A stretch of 64,000 bases of DNA from JBBQWZ01 sp038210135. GTDB taxonomy: Bacteria > Acidobacteriota > Terriglobia > Bryobacterales > Bryobacteraceae. Positions within the stretch are counted from its first letter, which is position 1. Each line of letters starts with the position of its first letter. This document shows positions 43,870 to 51,905 of the stretch, piece by piece. The notes beneath the pieces were generated by a model, which saw only the letters and a list, made by a program, of their open reading frames with translations, was not told the origin of the DNA and did not search any database. The DNA is taken from the NCBI GenBank assembly GCA_038210135.1, contig JBBQWZ010000018.1, forward strand, positions 1 through 64,000. Reading direction: 5' to 3'. Position numbers and translations under genes: made by a program.

Positions 43870-44009
43870 GTGGCATAGGTCTCCGACCTGTGCTCACTAT
43901 TAGGGCCCCAAACCGTGTCAACGATTGATTGACGCGGTTGTTTCGGTTCTAACAGCACCGCACCCGCCCGTTTCCAGAGCGTCAGAACGGAAGGAGATAT
44001 TCTGGAGCT
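43870..44009. repeat. Spacer with one ggcct(c)cgg hairpin copy
   Basis: Bases 43869-43891 (gtggcataggtctccgacct and gtg) are a diverged single copy of the intergenic hairpin element. The rest is the leader of the TIR gene, with aaggag about 15 bases before its ATG. Confidence 0.6.
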
Positions 44010-45257
44010 ATGGTGGAAGCCCCGTTATCGGAAGCCCTTGAGTACTCAATTCTGTCAATCGTCTGCAGGAATCCATCTGATGCACGGCACCAGGACTCGT
44101 GGGGTGCTTGGCGAGAGGCAGTTCAGCGAACCGTACGGGGTTTTGCTGACGCCGCACTATTAGCGGCATTCAGACGCCTTTGGAAACGGGGTGTGCTGCG
44201 ACTGACTAAGCCTGATTCGCAGCGTTACCATGCTTACGACTACTCGGGAAACGATTCCGACGACGACTCGTTTTTCTTTATGGGACCGTTCAACGCTTCG
44301 ATAACGGATGAAGGTCGCAGTCATTGGGATCGGAGTGAAGCGCCGAAAACCACGGTATTCATTAGCCACATCGGTGAAGAGATGGCTGTGGCGCTTAAGC
44401 TACAGACGCTCATCCAATCAGCCTTCGGAAGTGCCTTTCCGGTGTTCGTTTCGAGCGATCCCGCCAGCTTGGGCGGAGGTGAGGAATGGTATCACTATAT
44501 TCTCGACAATCTTGCAAAAGCCAAGGTCGTTCTGGTACTTCTATCCCCGGAATCCGCAGAGAAGCCGTGGATCAATTTTGAGGCCGGATTCGGCAAAGGG
44601 CAAAAGTCTCGGGTGATCCCGCTTGCATTTCGAGGCTTGTCGTTCGATTCTCTACCGTACCCGCTCAAGGGTTTGCAGGGATACCAACTTCAGCAGTTGG
44701 CGAACATCTTGACCGAGATTGCAAGGCGCATGTGCGTCCCGATGGGCAATCTCGATTTAGACGCCGCCTGGGAAGAGATCAAGAGCATTCAGGCGGTGCT
44801 ACCTGCGAAGAAGCTGTCACTGGAATTCCGGCCCAACATTGGCTACCCGAAATGGAACTGCGAGTTTGCAATCGCCAATCACGGCAACCGAGATGTAGAG
44901 CCGCTTGAGGTCGTCATTCTTATCCCTTCAGCAATCCTCTACTGTCCCTACCGCCCGGTCGTTGATACAGCGATACTCGAAGTTCGTGAGATCGGCGTTG
45001 ACAACCTGATGTGGACGGAAATCACGTACCGCAACAACCGAGAACCGAAGCCTGACCGATTCGCTAGACCTGAACGGCTGGCGACCTGCGTTTCGCCGGG
45101 AAGCCAACAAGTGCTCCAGCTTGTCCATCCCGAAATCCGTTTCCCGCTACAAGCTCACGAACTGGAGCAGCCGATCCGCTACAAAATTACCGCCAAGAAC
45201 ATGCAACCAGCCGAAGGCATAATCTCCCTCAAAGATAAGCTGATTCCACCTGCTTAG
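44010..45257 (+). CDS. TIR-domain protein with winged-helix-like N-terminus
   Basis: A 415-residue protein. Residues 1-105 look like a winged helix (LLAAFRRLWKRGVLRLTKPD). Residues 113-230 are a TIR domain: TTVFISHIGEE, VFVSSDPASLGGGEEWYHYI, VVLVLLSPESAEKPWINFEAG with candidate NADase Glu191. The C-terminal 140 residues are beta-rich and unrecognised (NCEFAIANHGNRDVEPLEVVIL cut here as NCEFAIANHGNRD). Bacterial TIR proteins often act in phage defence by consuming NAD. It stands alone, is less GC-rich than its neighbours and lies next to transposon debris, suggesting acquisition. Confidence 0.8.
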   Translation: MVEAPLSEALEYSILSIVCRNPSDARHQDSWGAWREAVQRTVRGFADAALLAAFRRLWKRGVLRLTKPDSQRYHAYDYSGNDSDDDSFFFMGPFNASITDEGRSHWDRSEAPKTTVFISHIGEEMAVALKLQTLIQSAFGSAFPVFVSSDPASLGGGEEWYHYILDNLAKAKVVLVLLSPESAEKPWINFEAGFGKGQKSRVIPLAFRGLSFDSLPYPLKGLQGYQLQQLANILTEIARRMCVPMGNLDLDAAWEEIKSIQAVLPAKKLSLEFRPNIGYPKWNCEFAIANHGNRDVEPLEVVILIPSAILYCPYRPVVDTAILEVREIGVDNLMWTEITYRNNREPKPDRFARPERLATCVSPGSQQVLQLVHPEIRFPLQAHELEQPIRYKITAKNMQPAEGIISLKDKLIPPA

Positions 45258-45585
45258 TCGTTACCTTCTGCGACTGTCCGATGTAGTTCTCTCCGAATAG
45301 CGGAGAAGACTTGCTCGACGGTGATCTCAGAGGGGAATCCTCCGACCAATGGACTCCTCGCCACGTTTGACGGTATGCCACGATCTAGTTGCAACGCAAT
45401 CGGGAGAACCACCAAGCCATGTTGCTTCGTCCAGTGGGTCTCGTGATTGCCTCAAGATCACCATGCTGATCTGATCGTACTTACGACTCTTGTCCAAGTT
45501 CACCGGACTGAAGTTGATTCTCAAGAACATCCACCCTGAGCAAATACCCGTTCGCCCACAGTTGAGCGCTCGTCCTTCCGCCTCC
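45254..45585 (-). pseudogene. Frame-disrupted gene fragment, convergent with the TIR gene
   Basis: Two overlapping minus-strand frames together read like one protein tail: the first contains FLRINFSPVNLDKSRKYDQI, the second GNHETHWTKQHGLVVLPIAL followed by a segment ending RRELHRTVAEGND and a stop at 45254. A single-base shift near 45450 would join them. No family is recognised. It may be a decayed partner of the TIR gene or passenger DNA. Support is by protein-like composition only. Confidence 0.35.
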
Positions 45586-45640
45586 TAAGTCCATCTGCGA
45601 GGACCATTCAGGCTAGAATTGCCGAGGCCGCGTAAAATCG

Positions 45641-46133
45641 AGGGTGTAAATTAGGGCCTTGACAGGCCATGCCGCCGCTGGCTCCAGTGGAAGTATTCCA
45701 AGACTTTCACGAAAGGAGCTGGCAAACAGCATGGCCAAGAACAGAATAGAGCGAGACGAGCTTGCGAGCAAGCTCATGGAGACGGCGAGCAGTGGCGAGG
45801 ACCCGTTACGGGCGATGGCGGAACTGCTGACGGACTTCGTGATGGAGGCCGAAGTGACGGCCAAAGTGGGGGCGGAAGCGCACGAGCGGAGCGAGGAGCG
45901 AACCACGCACCGCAACGGGCATCGGGAGCGGCGCTGGGACACTCGGTTGGGCACGTTACGGTTACAGGTCCCGAAGCTGCGCGAGGGCGGTTACGTACCG
46001 AGCTTCATCGAGCACCGCAAGCGCAGCGAGCAGGCGCTGATCAGCGTGATTCAAGAGGCGGTGGTGAAGGGCGTTTCGACGCGCAAGATCGAGGCTGTGT
46101 TGGAACAGTTGGGCATCGCGGGCGTATCGGCGG
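45641..46133 (+). mobile_element. Truncated IS256-family insertion sequence
   Basis: The left end, gagggtgtaaattagggcct at 45641, looks like an IS256-family terminal repeat. The transposase reading frame follows but its homology stops near 46133, so the catalytic domain and right end are missing. Confidence 0.65.
45731..46133 (+). pseudogene. IS256-family transposase, N-terminal fragment
   Basis: About 134 residues remain, with the N-terminal region of mutator-type transposases: ELASKLMETASSGEDPLRAM, EAEVTAKVGAEAHERSEERT, THRNGHRERRWDTRLGTLRL, VPKLREGGYVPSF and the start of the DNA-binding region (VKGVSTRKIEAVLEQLG). Everything after IAGVSAG, including the DDE domain, is gone. The frame happens to stay open through the downstream junk into the DUF3291 gene, creating a misleading 416-codon frame. 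aaaggag lies 12 bases before the ATG. Confidence 0.8.
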
Positions 46134-46135
46134 GG

Positions 46136-46251
46136 CGGAAACCGGGGGCGGAAACCGTGCCAACCAAGCGTGGACACAATTCTTCCCAATTGTTCCTCAT
46201 AGGGGGCGGAACCGGGGGCGGAACCGTGCCAAACAAGCCTGGACACAATTT
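46136..46251. repeat. Two copies of a 45-bp direct repeat at the IS break point
   Basis: Units at about 46136-46181 and 46206-46251 share gggggcgga(a)accgtgcc, then aa(c/a)caagc(g/c)tggacacaatt. They start exactly where transposase homology ends, so they may be the scar of the deletion or a dispersed repeat of the host. Confidence 0.75.
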
Positions 46252-46480
46252 ATCCTCCCCTATATCGCCGTTCGGAAAACACGCGGCGCGCGGAAACGGG
46301 GGGCGGAAAGTGTGTACATGTGACATGACGATACATGACGACGAACTACCTGGAGAACTTTACCGCCTTCTCTTCAATACTTTAGCAACCGCACCCCCTC
46401 CCCGATTCGCATCCGCCAGACTCACACAAAGGTTTGTGCGGACCCTGCTTAGCCGGTACCATCAGGCTTGGAGAACGCAG
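46252..46480. other. Junction DNA between IS remnant and DUF3291 gene
   Basis: No gene recognised. The sequence is low in coding character on both strands. It ends with ggaga at 46470, which serves as the ribosome binding site of the next gene. Confidence 0.4.
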
Positions 46481-46909
46481 TTGCCTTTCATCAGCCTTAC
46501 CCGATTACGCATCCGTTCCATTCGCTTCTTGCCGTTCTTCGCGGTCCTTACTATCCGGGCGCTTCAGCAGGTCAAGAAGGCGTCCGGCTTCCAAACCGGA
46601 GCGCTCCTGCCCGACCGCGACTGGACGTTTTGGACCCTGACTGCCTGGGACAGCCCGGAAAACATGCGCCTCTACATGACAAACGAGGCGCACAAGAAGG
46701 CCATGCCACACCTCATGCATTGGTGCGACGAGGCATCGGTCGCCCACTGGACTCAGGACGAAGCTAGCTTGCCGACGTGGGAAGAGGCGGACCGCAAGAT
46801 GCGGGAAAGCGGGCGAGCCTCGAAGGTCCACCATCCGAGTCCCCAACACGCAACGCTGACCTACCGCGCGCCGCGAACTTCGCGCTTCGCCCCCATTCGC
46901 CGAGCCTGA
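46481..46909 (+). CDS. DUF3291 domain protein
   Basis: A 142-residue protein whose core (SLTRLRIRSIRFLPFF, DWTFWTLTAWDSPENMRLYM, AHKKAMPHLMHWCDEASVAH, HWTQDEASLPTWEEADRKM, ASKVHHPSP) matches the DUF3291 family, related in fold to antibiotic-biosynthesis monooxygenases. A TTG start at 46481 has ggaga seven bases upstream, and family members begin at this point (ISLTRLR). It may have been placed next to the IS by the same rearrangement. Function unknown. Confidence 0.7.
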   Translation: MPFISLTRLRIRSIRFLPFFAVLTIRALQQVKKASGFQTGALLPDRDWTFWTLTAWDSPENMRLYMTNEAHKKAMPHLMHWCDEASVAHWTQDEASLPTWEEADRKMRESGRASKVHHPSPQHATLTYRAPRTSRFAPIRRA

Positions 46910-46930
46910 ACCGCAGGTTACTAAACCGGC

Positions 46931-47362
46931 TTAACGGCGAGGGAAAAGCGCCTTGGCGGCGGGAGAAGTGAGCGCCCACAAGCCGTACGCGCCGAGCGCC
47001 GTCCCGAACGGGAAGTGAATCAATTGAATCGCCGACAGCACCACGCCGAACATCCGTGACCAGGGCTTCCGCTTGAGTAATGCCCAACCTAGAATCACGC
47101 TGGGTACGGCCAGCAGCATCGCGGCAAGAAAGATCACTCCGCCGATGGACGTCAGCAGAATCATGACGCCGAGCTGATCTTGCGTAGACGTTCCGGAACC
47201 GACCAGCGCCGTCAGGGCGACGAATATCACGGTGCCTAGGATCCCGCACACCACTCCGATTCCGCCGAAAATCAAGTGCAGAATCGCAATCGCGCGGACA
47301 TGCGTCTCCATCGGATTCGCAGCAGCCGGAGCATAGGTGGCGGCAGGTGGATACGGTGTCAC
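46931..47362 (-). CDS. Four-helix membrane protein of unknown function
   Basis: A 143-residue protein with a Pro/Ala-rich N-terminus and about four membrane helices (HLIFGGIGVVCGILGTVIFV near 28-50, then around 65-88, 100-118 and 120-135). The GTG start has no strong binding site. It lies 27 bp downstream of a secreted-protein gene on the same strand. Confidence 0.6.
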   Translation of the reverse strand: MTPYPPAATYAPAAANPMETHVRAIAILHLIFGGIGVVCGILGTVIFVALTALVGSGTSTQDQLGVMILLTSIGGVIFLAAMLLAVPSVILGWALLKRKPWSRMFGVVLSAIQLIHFPFGTALGAYGLWALTSPAAKALFPRR

Positions 47363-47389
47363 AGGCGAGGTTTTAGCGTACCACCGGGA

Positions 47390-48364
47390 TTACCGCCATG
47401 GCGGTTTGTTGAAGAACGTGACGAACGCTTTGCCGTCGAGGACTAGCATCGGATCATTGTTCTTCGGGTGATTCCGCTTCTGAAGCGCGTACGTGACCAC
47501 ACGGCCGCCTGCCGATCGCGCCGTCAGCGTGGAGTCGGTTGCGGTCCATGTCCCGCGATCGACGGATTGCGTCGTTGCGCCGCCATTCGGACCATACGAA
47601 TCCGACTCGCCCGCGTAGTCGTAGCGGCCATCCGCCTGCAGCGTGAAGCATTGGTTTGAAGCCCGCGCGCCGCCGCCGACCGCGTTGACGTTCGCCACGT
47701 AACACCACTTTCCGGCCAATTCCTGCGTGACGCGGCCGGACCCCATCGCAGGGCTTGATTCCCGCCCTTCGACGACCCGGTTGCAGACGAGCAGCCCGCC
47801 CGGACCGCTCAGCGTCATCACATCGCCCGCGACCTTGTAGCCCAGCTTGACGGAAGTCTGCGGAGTCGTCATCGTCACGCTTGCCCCGTCATTCTGATAG
47901 CGGAACGCCTCGCCGTTCGCGACCCCGGTGCCGTCCGCGTTGAACCGCATCATGCCCGTCGGCGTCCGCCAGTTTCCCACGATCCCGGCATCCTTCCCCG
48001 CGGCTCCAGGAGGGGACGAATCGACCCCCGTTGCGCGGGCTAGCGGATTGATTTTCTCGACCGGCTCCAGCCGGTATTTCACGCCTTGCGTGGTCAAAAC
48101 CAGCCCGATGCCCGCGCGCTTGATCTCGAAAGGAAACGCATCCGCGCCGGCCACGAACTTGCCGCTCAGAATCTCTTTCGACAAGTGGCCGATCAGCGGC
48201 AGTTTCGCTCCCTGGAACAGGATTGTTCCCCTATAGTCCTTGCCGGACGCTTTCAGCACCAGGCGAATCTCGTCGCCCTTGAATTCCCCCTCGAACGGAT
48301 CGTCTTTGGAGACGGCCGGAACCGATAAGGCAATCAGTGCGATCAAGAGTAGGCGAAGCGGCAA
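47390..48364 (-). CDS. Secreted hypothetical protein
   Basis: A 324-residue protein with an N-terminal signal peptide (LRLLLIALIALSVPAVS). The mature part is beta-rich. Residues around 130-200 and 215-320 look like two lipocalin/META-like units (IVGNWRTPTGMMRFNADGTG; LAGKWCYVANVNAV, FTLQADGRYDYAGES), each opening with a GxW strand. A pair of Cys residues in the last unit may form a disulfide. Function unknown. Confidence 0.65.
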   Translation of the reverse strand: MPLRLLLIALIALSVPAVSKDDPFEGEFKGDEIRLVLKASGKDYRGTILFQGAKLPLIGHLSKEILSGKFVAGADAFPFEIKRAGIGLVLTTQGVKYRLEPVEKINPLARATGVDSSPPGAAGKDAGIVGNWRTPTGMMRFNADGTGVANGEAFRYQNDGASVTMTTPQTSVKLGYKVAGDVMTLSGPGGLLVCNRVVEGRESSPAMGSGRVTQELAGKWCYVANVNAVGGGARASNQCFTLQADGRYDYAGESDSYGPNGGATTQSVDRGTWTATDSTLTARSAGGRVVTYALQKRNHPKNNDPMLVLDGKAFVTFFNKPPWR

Positions 48365-48511
48365 GGCAGTCCTCCGGTCCGGGGCAAATAGTCCTACCTA
48401 TAATGGCGTAAACCGAGTCCGTCCAGCCTCATTTATTTTGGGAAGCGGAATCTCTTTCAGTGACCGTGGACGTTCGACACCGAATTCATCACGACGCTCT
48501 CGACTCAATCC

Positions 48512-48549
48512 GAAAACAAAAACGCACCCGGGAGTAACCCCGAGTGCGT
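48512..48549 (-). terminator. Intrinsic terminator of the sigma/DUF4097 operon
   Basis: On the minus strand acgcac and gtgcgt form the base of a stem with an internal mismatch and four more pairs, loop about 6 nt, followed by a T-rich run (ttttgttt). It lies 22 bp after the last DUF4097 stop codon. Confidence 0.75.
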
Positions 48550-48571
48550 CGGCAATTCTTCTGTCACCCGA

Positions 48572-49426
48572 TTATTTCTTTTTCCGGATATAAATGCGCC
48601 CATTCAGCGTCGTGAACGTCAATTCCGGACCGCCCCCGTTGATCGTGCCCACCATCGCCCGGTCGATTCTCACCCGGTACTTGCCGCCGCGATCGCGTCC
48701 GTCCTCCACCGTCGGCGCCTTATTCGGATTCAACTGCAGATCGAAATCCGTGTAGATATCGCCGTTATCGGCTTTCATCTTGAGATTCGCTTTGGTGTCC
48801 GGCGGCAGTGTAACGTCGATGCTCCCATTCAGCGTGCTGAACGACATCGCCTTGCCGGGCGTAATCCGATCGAACGATACGACCAGCTTTCCGTTCAGCG
48901 CGTGCGCCACCACCGATCCGGTCATGTTGGTCAGCGTCACGTTGCCGTTGGTGTTATCGACGTCCGCCTCACCCGACACGTGATCGACCAGGATGTCGCC
49001 GCCATTCACCGTCGCCAGGTTCAGCGACGTCGCGAACGGAACTGTCACCGTGATGTCCGACGCGCGGAACACGCTGCCGCCAATCGTCACGATGTTGTTG
49101 TCTTCGGTGATCTCGAGCCCGCCTGACGTGTTGTCAATCCGCTTCATGCCATCCGACCCGCGCTCTCGATCGCGATCGCGGTCCCTATCGCGATCCCGTT
49201 CCTTGGTCGCTCGGCCCTTCGACTCGACCAGCACCTCTTTGCCGTCGTAGCCTTTCACGTTGATACTGCCGTGGAGCAGATGCACGCGCAGCTTTACCGG
49301 CTGCCCTGGATTTCGGAGCGGAACCTTTACCGCGTCCTGCGCCAGCGCGGATCCCGCCAGGGCCATCGCCAGCCCTGTTCCAATGAGTGCACTTCGAAAT
49401 TGCGTCTTCAAGTTTCTCGTCTTCAT
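48572..49426 (-). CDS. DUF4097-type exported beta-repeat protein (second copy)
   Basis: A 284-residue exported protein (signal peptide near LIGTGLAMALAGSALAQ). From residue 60 on it has the repeating right-handed beta pattern of DUF4097 (ATVNGGDILVDHVSGEADVD, NTNGNVTLTNMTG, STLNGSIDVTLP, FTTLNGRIYIRKKK). A very charged Asp-Arg stretch near residue 83 (encoded by cgatc repeats) interrupts the N-terminal part. It follows the paralogue by 37 bp and ends the ECF sigma operon. Likely a periplasmic or surface scaffold. Confidence 0.75.
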   Translation of the reverse strand: MKTRNLKTQFRSALIGTGLAMALAGSALAQDAVKVPLRNPGQPVKLRVHLLHGSINVKGYDGKEVLVESKGRATKERDRDRDRDRDRERGSDGMKRIDNTSGGLEITEDNNIVTIGGSVFRASDITVTVPFATSLNLATVNGGDILVDHVSGEADVDNTNGNVTLTNMTGSVVAHALNGKLVVSFDRITPGKAMSFSTLNGSIDVTLPPDTKANLKMKADNGDIYTDFDLQLNPNKAPTVEDGRDRGGKYRVRIDRAMVGTINGGGPELTFTTLNGRIYIRKKK

Positions 49427-49463
49427 GGTTGTCCCTATCTTTCGTATCCCGTTCCTTCCGGGA

Positions 49464-50309
49464 TTACTGCTTGCGAATCAAAACGTCTCCATTGAGCGTT
49501 TCGAACCTCATCTGCGGACCGCCTCCGCCCGCTCGCACGCGGGTGAAGCGGTTGCTCTTGTACACGAATTTCGTGCCCTGGCCGCCGCTAACCTCTGGAG
49601 ATTCGACCGGCATTCCGGTCACCTCGAAGTCCGTATAAAAATTGCCGTTCAAGGTCTTCATCCGCATGTCCGCGCCGAAGCCCGGGCGGAAGCCAATATC
49701 CACTTTGCCGTTCACCGTGTGGAACTCGCAGTCGCTCGTAGGGTTCCTACTGAACGTTGCCTTGATCGGCCCGTTCACCGTTCTCACCGACCCCGAACCT
49801 TCGACGTCGGTCATCTCGATCCCTGAATTCACGCTGCGCAGAGCGAACTTGCCGGCCGTGCCTTTCACGGAAATGCCGGCCTCGTTCACCGTCCGCAGAT
49901 CCAGATTCACGCCCTTCGGAACTTTGATCCGGAAATCATAGCGAACCTTATAGCGCCGGTCATCGTCATTCCAGCGCCAGCCCTGATTGTCGTTGCCGCG
50001 ATTGCCGCGGAATGGACCGTCCACATAAAACTTCGCCGTGCCGTCGGTGTTTGTGACATCCAGCTTGATGTCCTTTTTCGCGCGGTCCATGGCCGCCTGA
50101 TTCTCGGCTGTGATGGTCTTCACGACCTCGACCTGGACTTCGCCGCCCGTGTAGCCTTCCACCTTGATTTCGCCGTAGACCGTATCCACGTCGAGCTCTT
50201 TCACACCCGTAAACGCATGGCGTTTTGTTTCGGATTCGGTGACATCGGCGCGCGCCGGCATCAGCGCGCACAGTGCGAGCAGGGCCACGGCTTGGATTGC
50301 GGTTCTCAT
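49464..50309 (-). CDS. DUF4097-type exported beta-repeat protein (first copy)
   Basis: A 281-residue exported protein with signal peptide (IQAVALLALCALMPARA) and DUF4097 repeats (RTVNEAGISVKGTAGKFALR, RTVNGPIKATF, HTVNGKVDIGF, KTLNGNFYTDF, ETLNGDVLIRKQ). Its C-terminal ETLNGDVLIRKQ is close to the FTTLNGRIYIRKK end of the next gene, so they are paralogues. It sits 14 bp after the anti-sigma gene. Confidence 0.78.
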   Translation of the reverse strand: MRTAIQAVALLALCALMPARADVTESETKRHAFTGVKELDVDTVYGEIKVEGYTGGEVQVEVVKTITAENQAAMDRAKKDIKLDVTNTDGTAKFYVDGPFRGNRGNDNQGWRWNDDDRRYKVRYDFRIKVPKGVNLDLRTVNEAGISVKGTAGKFALRSVNSGIEMTDVEGSGSVRTVNGPIKATFSRNPTSDCEFHTVNGKVDIGFRPGFGADMRMKTLNGNFYTDFEVTGMPVESPEVSGGQGTKFVYKSNRFTRVRAGGGGPQMRFETLNGDVLIRKQ

Positions 50310-50323
50310 GATTTCGCCCTTTC

Positions 50324-51148
50324 CTACTGGAGTTCCGTCAGAGCTTTTTTCGCCCGCTCGCGAATCGCCGGATTGAACTTCTCACCCGCCGAAACCATCT
50401 CGAGCGACTGCCGGGCGGGCTTCTCTTTGATCTCGACAATCAAGTCGATCAAGGCGGCCTGCACCATCGGCGATTCCTGGCGAGTCAAAGATTGCACGAT
50501 TCCCTTGCGCGCCACCGGACTGCCGGCGAAGGGACGCAGCGCATCCACCGCCGCCAACCGCACGTTCACACTCTGATCCTGATTGACGGTGGTCAGCAAG
50601 GCCGACAACACTTCCGTGTCCGACTGCTCCACCCGGTACGCCCACGACACGCCGCGCAGGCGGTCGCTTGCCGACTGCTGTTGCAAAAGCGAGAGAGTCA
50701 CCAACTGCTTCATACTGCCAACCTCTGTACGCAGCCTCGCCATTTCGTTGTCTTCTGTCTTCACCGCCGGAGACCGCGCGAACCAGCCCGCGCCCACGCC
50801 GACCACCAACATCGCCATCGCCGTCGCGAACTGCATCATCGGCTGCTTGGGCCACCAGCCCTTCATCGTTTCAACCAGCGAAGGGCGCGCGAACTTCTTC
50901 GATTCCTCCAGTCCCGCCTGGTAGGCGCCGAGCGATTGATAGAAACGCGCCCGCAATTCGCGGCTCGGCTCGGCGGTTTCAGTAGCCGGAATCAAGCCGA
51001 TGCCGCGCCACAATTTCGAAAGGTCTTCCGCTTCCAGGCGGCATTCGGCGCACTCCGACAGATGGACTTCGAACTGCACCCGCTCGGCTTCGCCCAGGCT
51101 CCCAGCCCAGTATTCCGGCATCGTTTGTTTTGACAATTCGCAATTCAT
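50324..51148 (-). CDS. Anti-sigma factor with zinc-finger domain
   Basis: A 274-residue protein. The N-terminus carries a zf-HC2 anti-sigma domain (CELSK...VHLSECAECRLE with the HxxxCxxC motif). A single membrane helix is near residue 105-125 (FATAMAMLVVGVGAGWFA), and the C-terminal part is helical with HEAT-like character (NVRLAAVDALRPFAGSP). It should hold the ECF sigma factor at the membrane until a signal arrives; the HEAT-like sensor part is unusual. gagg lies eight bases before ATG 51148. Confidence 0.82.
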   Translation of the reverse strand: MNCELSKQTMPEYWAGSLGEAERVQFEVHLSECAECRLEAEDLSKLWRGIGLIPATETAEPSRELRARFYQSLGAYQAGLEESKKFARPSLVETMKGWWPKQPMMQFATAMAMLVVGVGAGWFARSPAVKTEDNEMARLRTEVGSMKQLVTLSLLQQQSASDRLRGVSWAYRVEQSDTEVLSALLTTVNQDQSVNVRLAAVDALRPFAGSPVARKGIVQSLTRQESPMVQAALIDLIVEIKEKPARQSLEMVSAGEKFNPAIRERAKKALTELQ

Positions 51149-51210
51149 AATTCCGTCCTCGCCAACCCGCCCAACAGCCCCGTCCCGTAAGGGCGGGGAC
51201 AACTATCTAA

Positions 51211-51302
51211 CCGCGACCACTCGTCCAACAGAACCGCGACCACTCGTCCAACAGAACCGTGACCACTCGTCCAACAAAACCGTGACCACTCGTCCTACAG
51301 AA
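51211..51302. repeat. Four copies of a 23-nt tandem repeat between sigma and anti-sigma genes
   Basis: Units ccg(c/t)gaccactcgtcc followed by aacagaa start at 51211, 51234, 51257 and 51280, with a partial fifth. The array is bordered by cccgtaagg elements (51186 and 51310). It separates genes that are usually tightly coupled. Confidence 0.88.
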
Positions 51303-51338
51303 CCGCGACCGTAAGGGAGCGGACTCCGCCCCCGACAG

Positions 51339-51905
51339 CTACGACGCCTTCTCGCCAGCCAATTCGTGGAAAATCTGCCCCAACACTTTCACCGCGCGGA
51401 ACACCCGGACTTTCACCGTGTTCACTTCGCAGCCAAGAATCTGCGCGATCTCTTCGTACTTCAAATTCTGGTACCGCGCCAGAATCAAAATCTCCCGCTT
51501 CTCTTCCGGGAGCCGCTCCATCGCGCGCCGCAACAAGCCGACGTCCTGCGACTTTTCCAACTGATCCTGCGCGCCCGGCGACGGCTCAGCCGGCTCCTGC
51601 CGCCGTTCGACATATTCCTCGAACGACACCACTTCGCCTTTGCGCTTCTGCACCTGATCCAGATACGCGTTCCGGGCGATCTGGTACATCCAGGCCGTGA
51701 ATGGCTGCTTTGGATCGTAGCTATGGCGGTACCGCAGCATGCGGAAAAACACATCCTGCACCAGGTCCTCGGCGAGGCCCCGGTCCCGGCACATCGCCAG
51801 AAAGAATCGGAACAGAGCCCGGTGATGCCGTTCAAAGAGGACCGCCATGCGTTCGACTTCGCCCGCCCCGACCTCCGCCATCACTTGCTGATCTGTCAAA
51901 TTCAC
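51339..51905 (-). CDS. ECF-type RNA polymerase sigma factor
   Basis: A 188-residue ECF sigma factor: region 2 (FERHHRALFRFFLAMCRD, DLVQDVFFRMLRY, FTAWMYQIARNAYLD) and region 4 (LPEEKREILILARYQNLKYE, EIAQILGCEVNTVKVRVFRA). It directs polymerase to a stress or envelope regulon and is paired with the zinc-finger anti-sigma factor downstream. GTG 51905 is chosen because the longer open frame runs through a dispersed intergenic repeat at 51957, which cannot be coding. Confidence 0.9.
   Translation of the reverse strand: MNLTDQQVMAEVGAGEVERMAVLFERHHRALFRFFLAMCRDRGLAEDLVQDVFFRMLRYRHSYDPKQPFTAWMYQIARNAYLDQVQKRKGEVVSFEEYVERRQEPAEPSPGAQDQLEKSQDVGLLRRAMERLPEEKREILILARYQNLKYEEIAQILGCEVNTVKVRVFRAVKVLGQIFHELAGEKAS

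Noticed and set aside
45659..46909. A single 416-residue protein from one continuous frame
   Set aside because: It joins a truncated IS256 transposase, non-coding repeats and a separate DUF3291 gene that has its own ribosome binding site and TTG start.
51211..51302. CRISPR array
   Set aside because: Repeats are directly adjacent 23-nt units without spacers.
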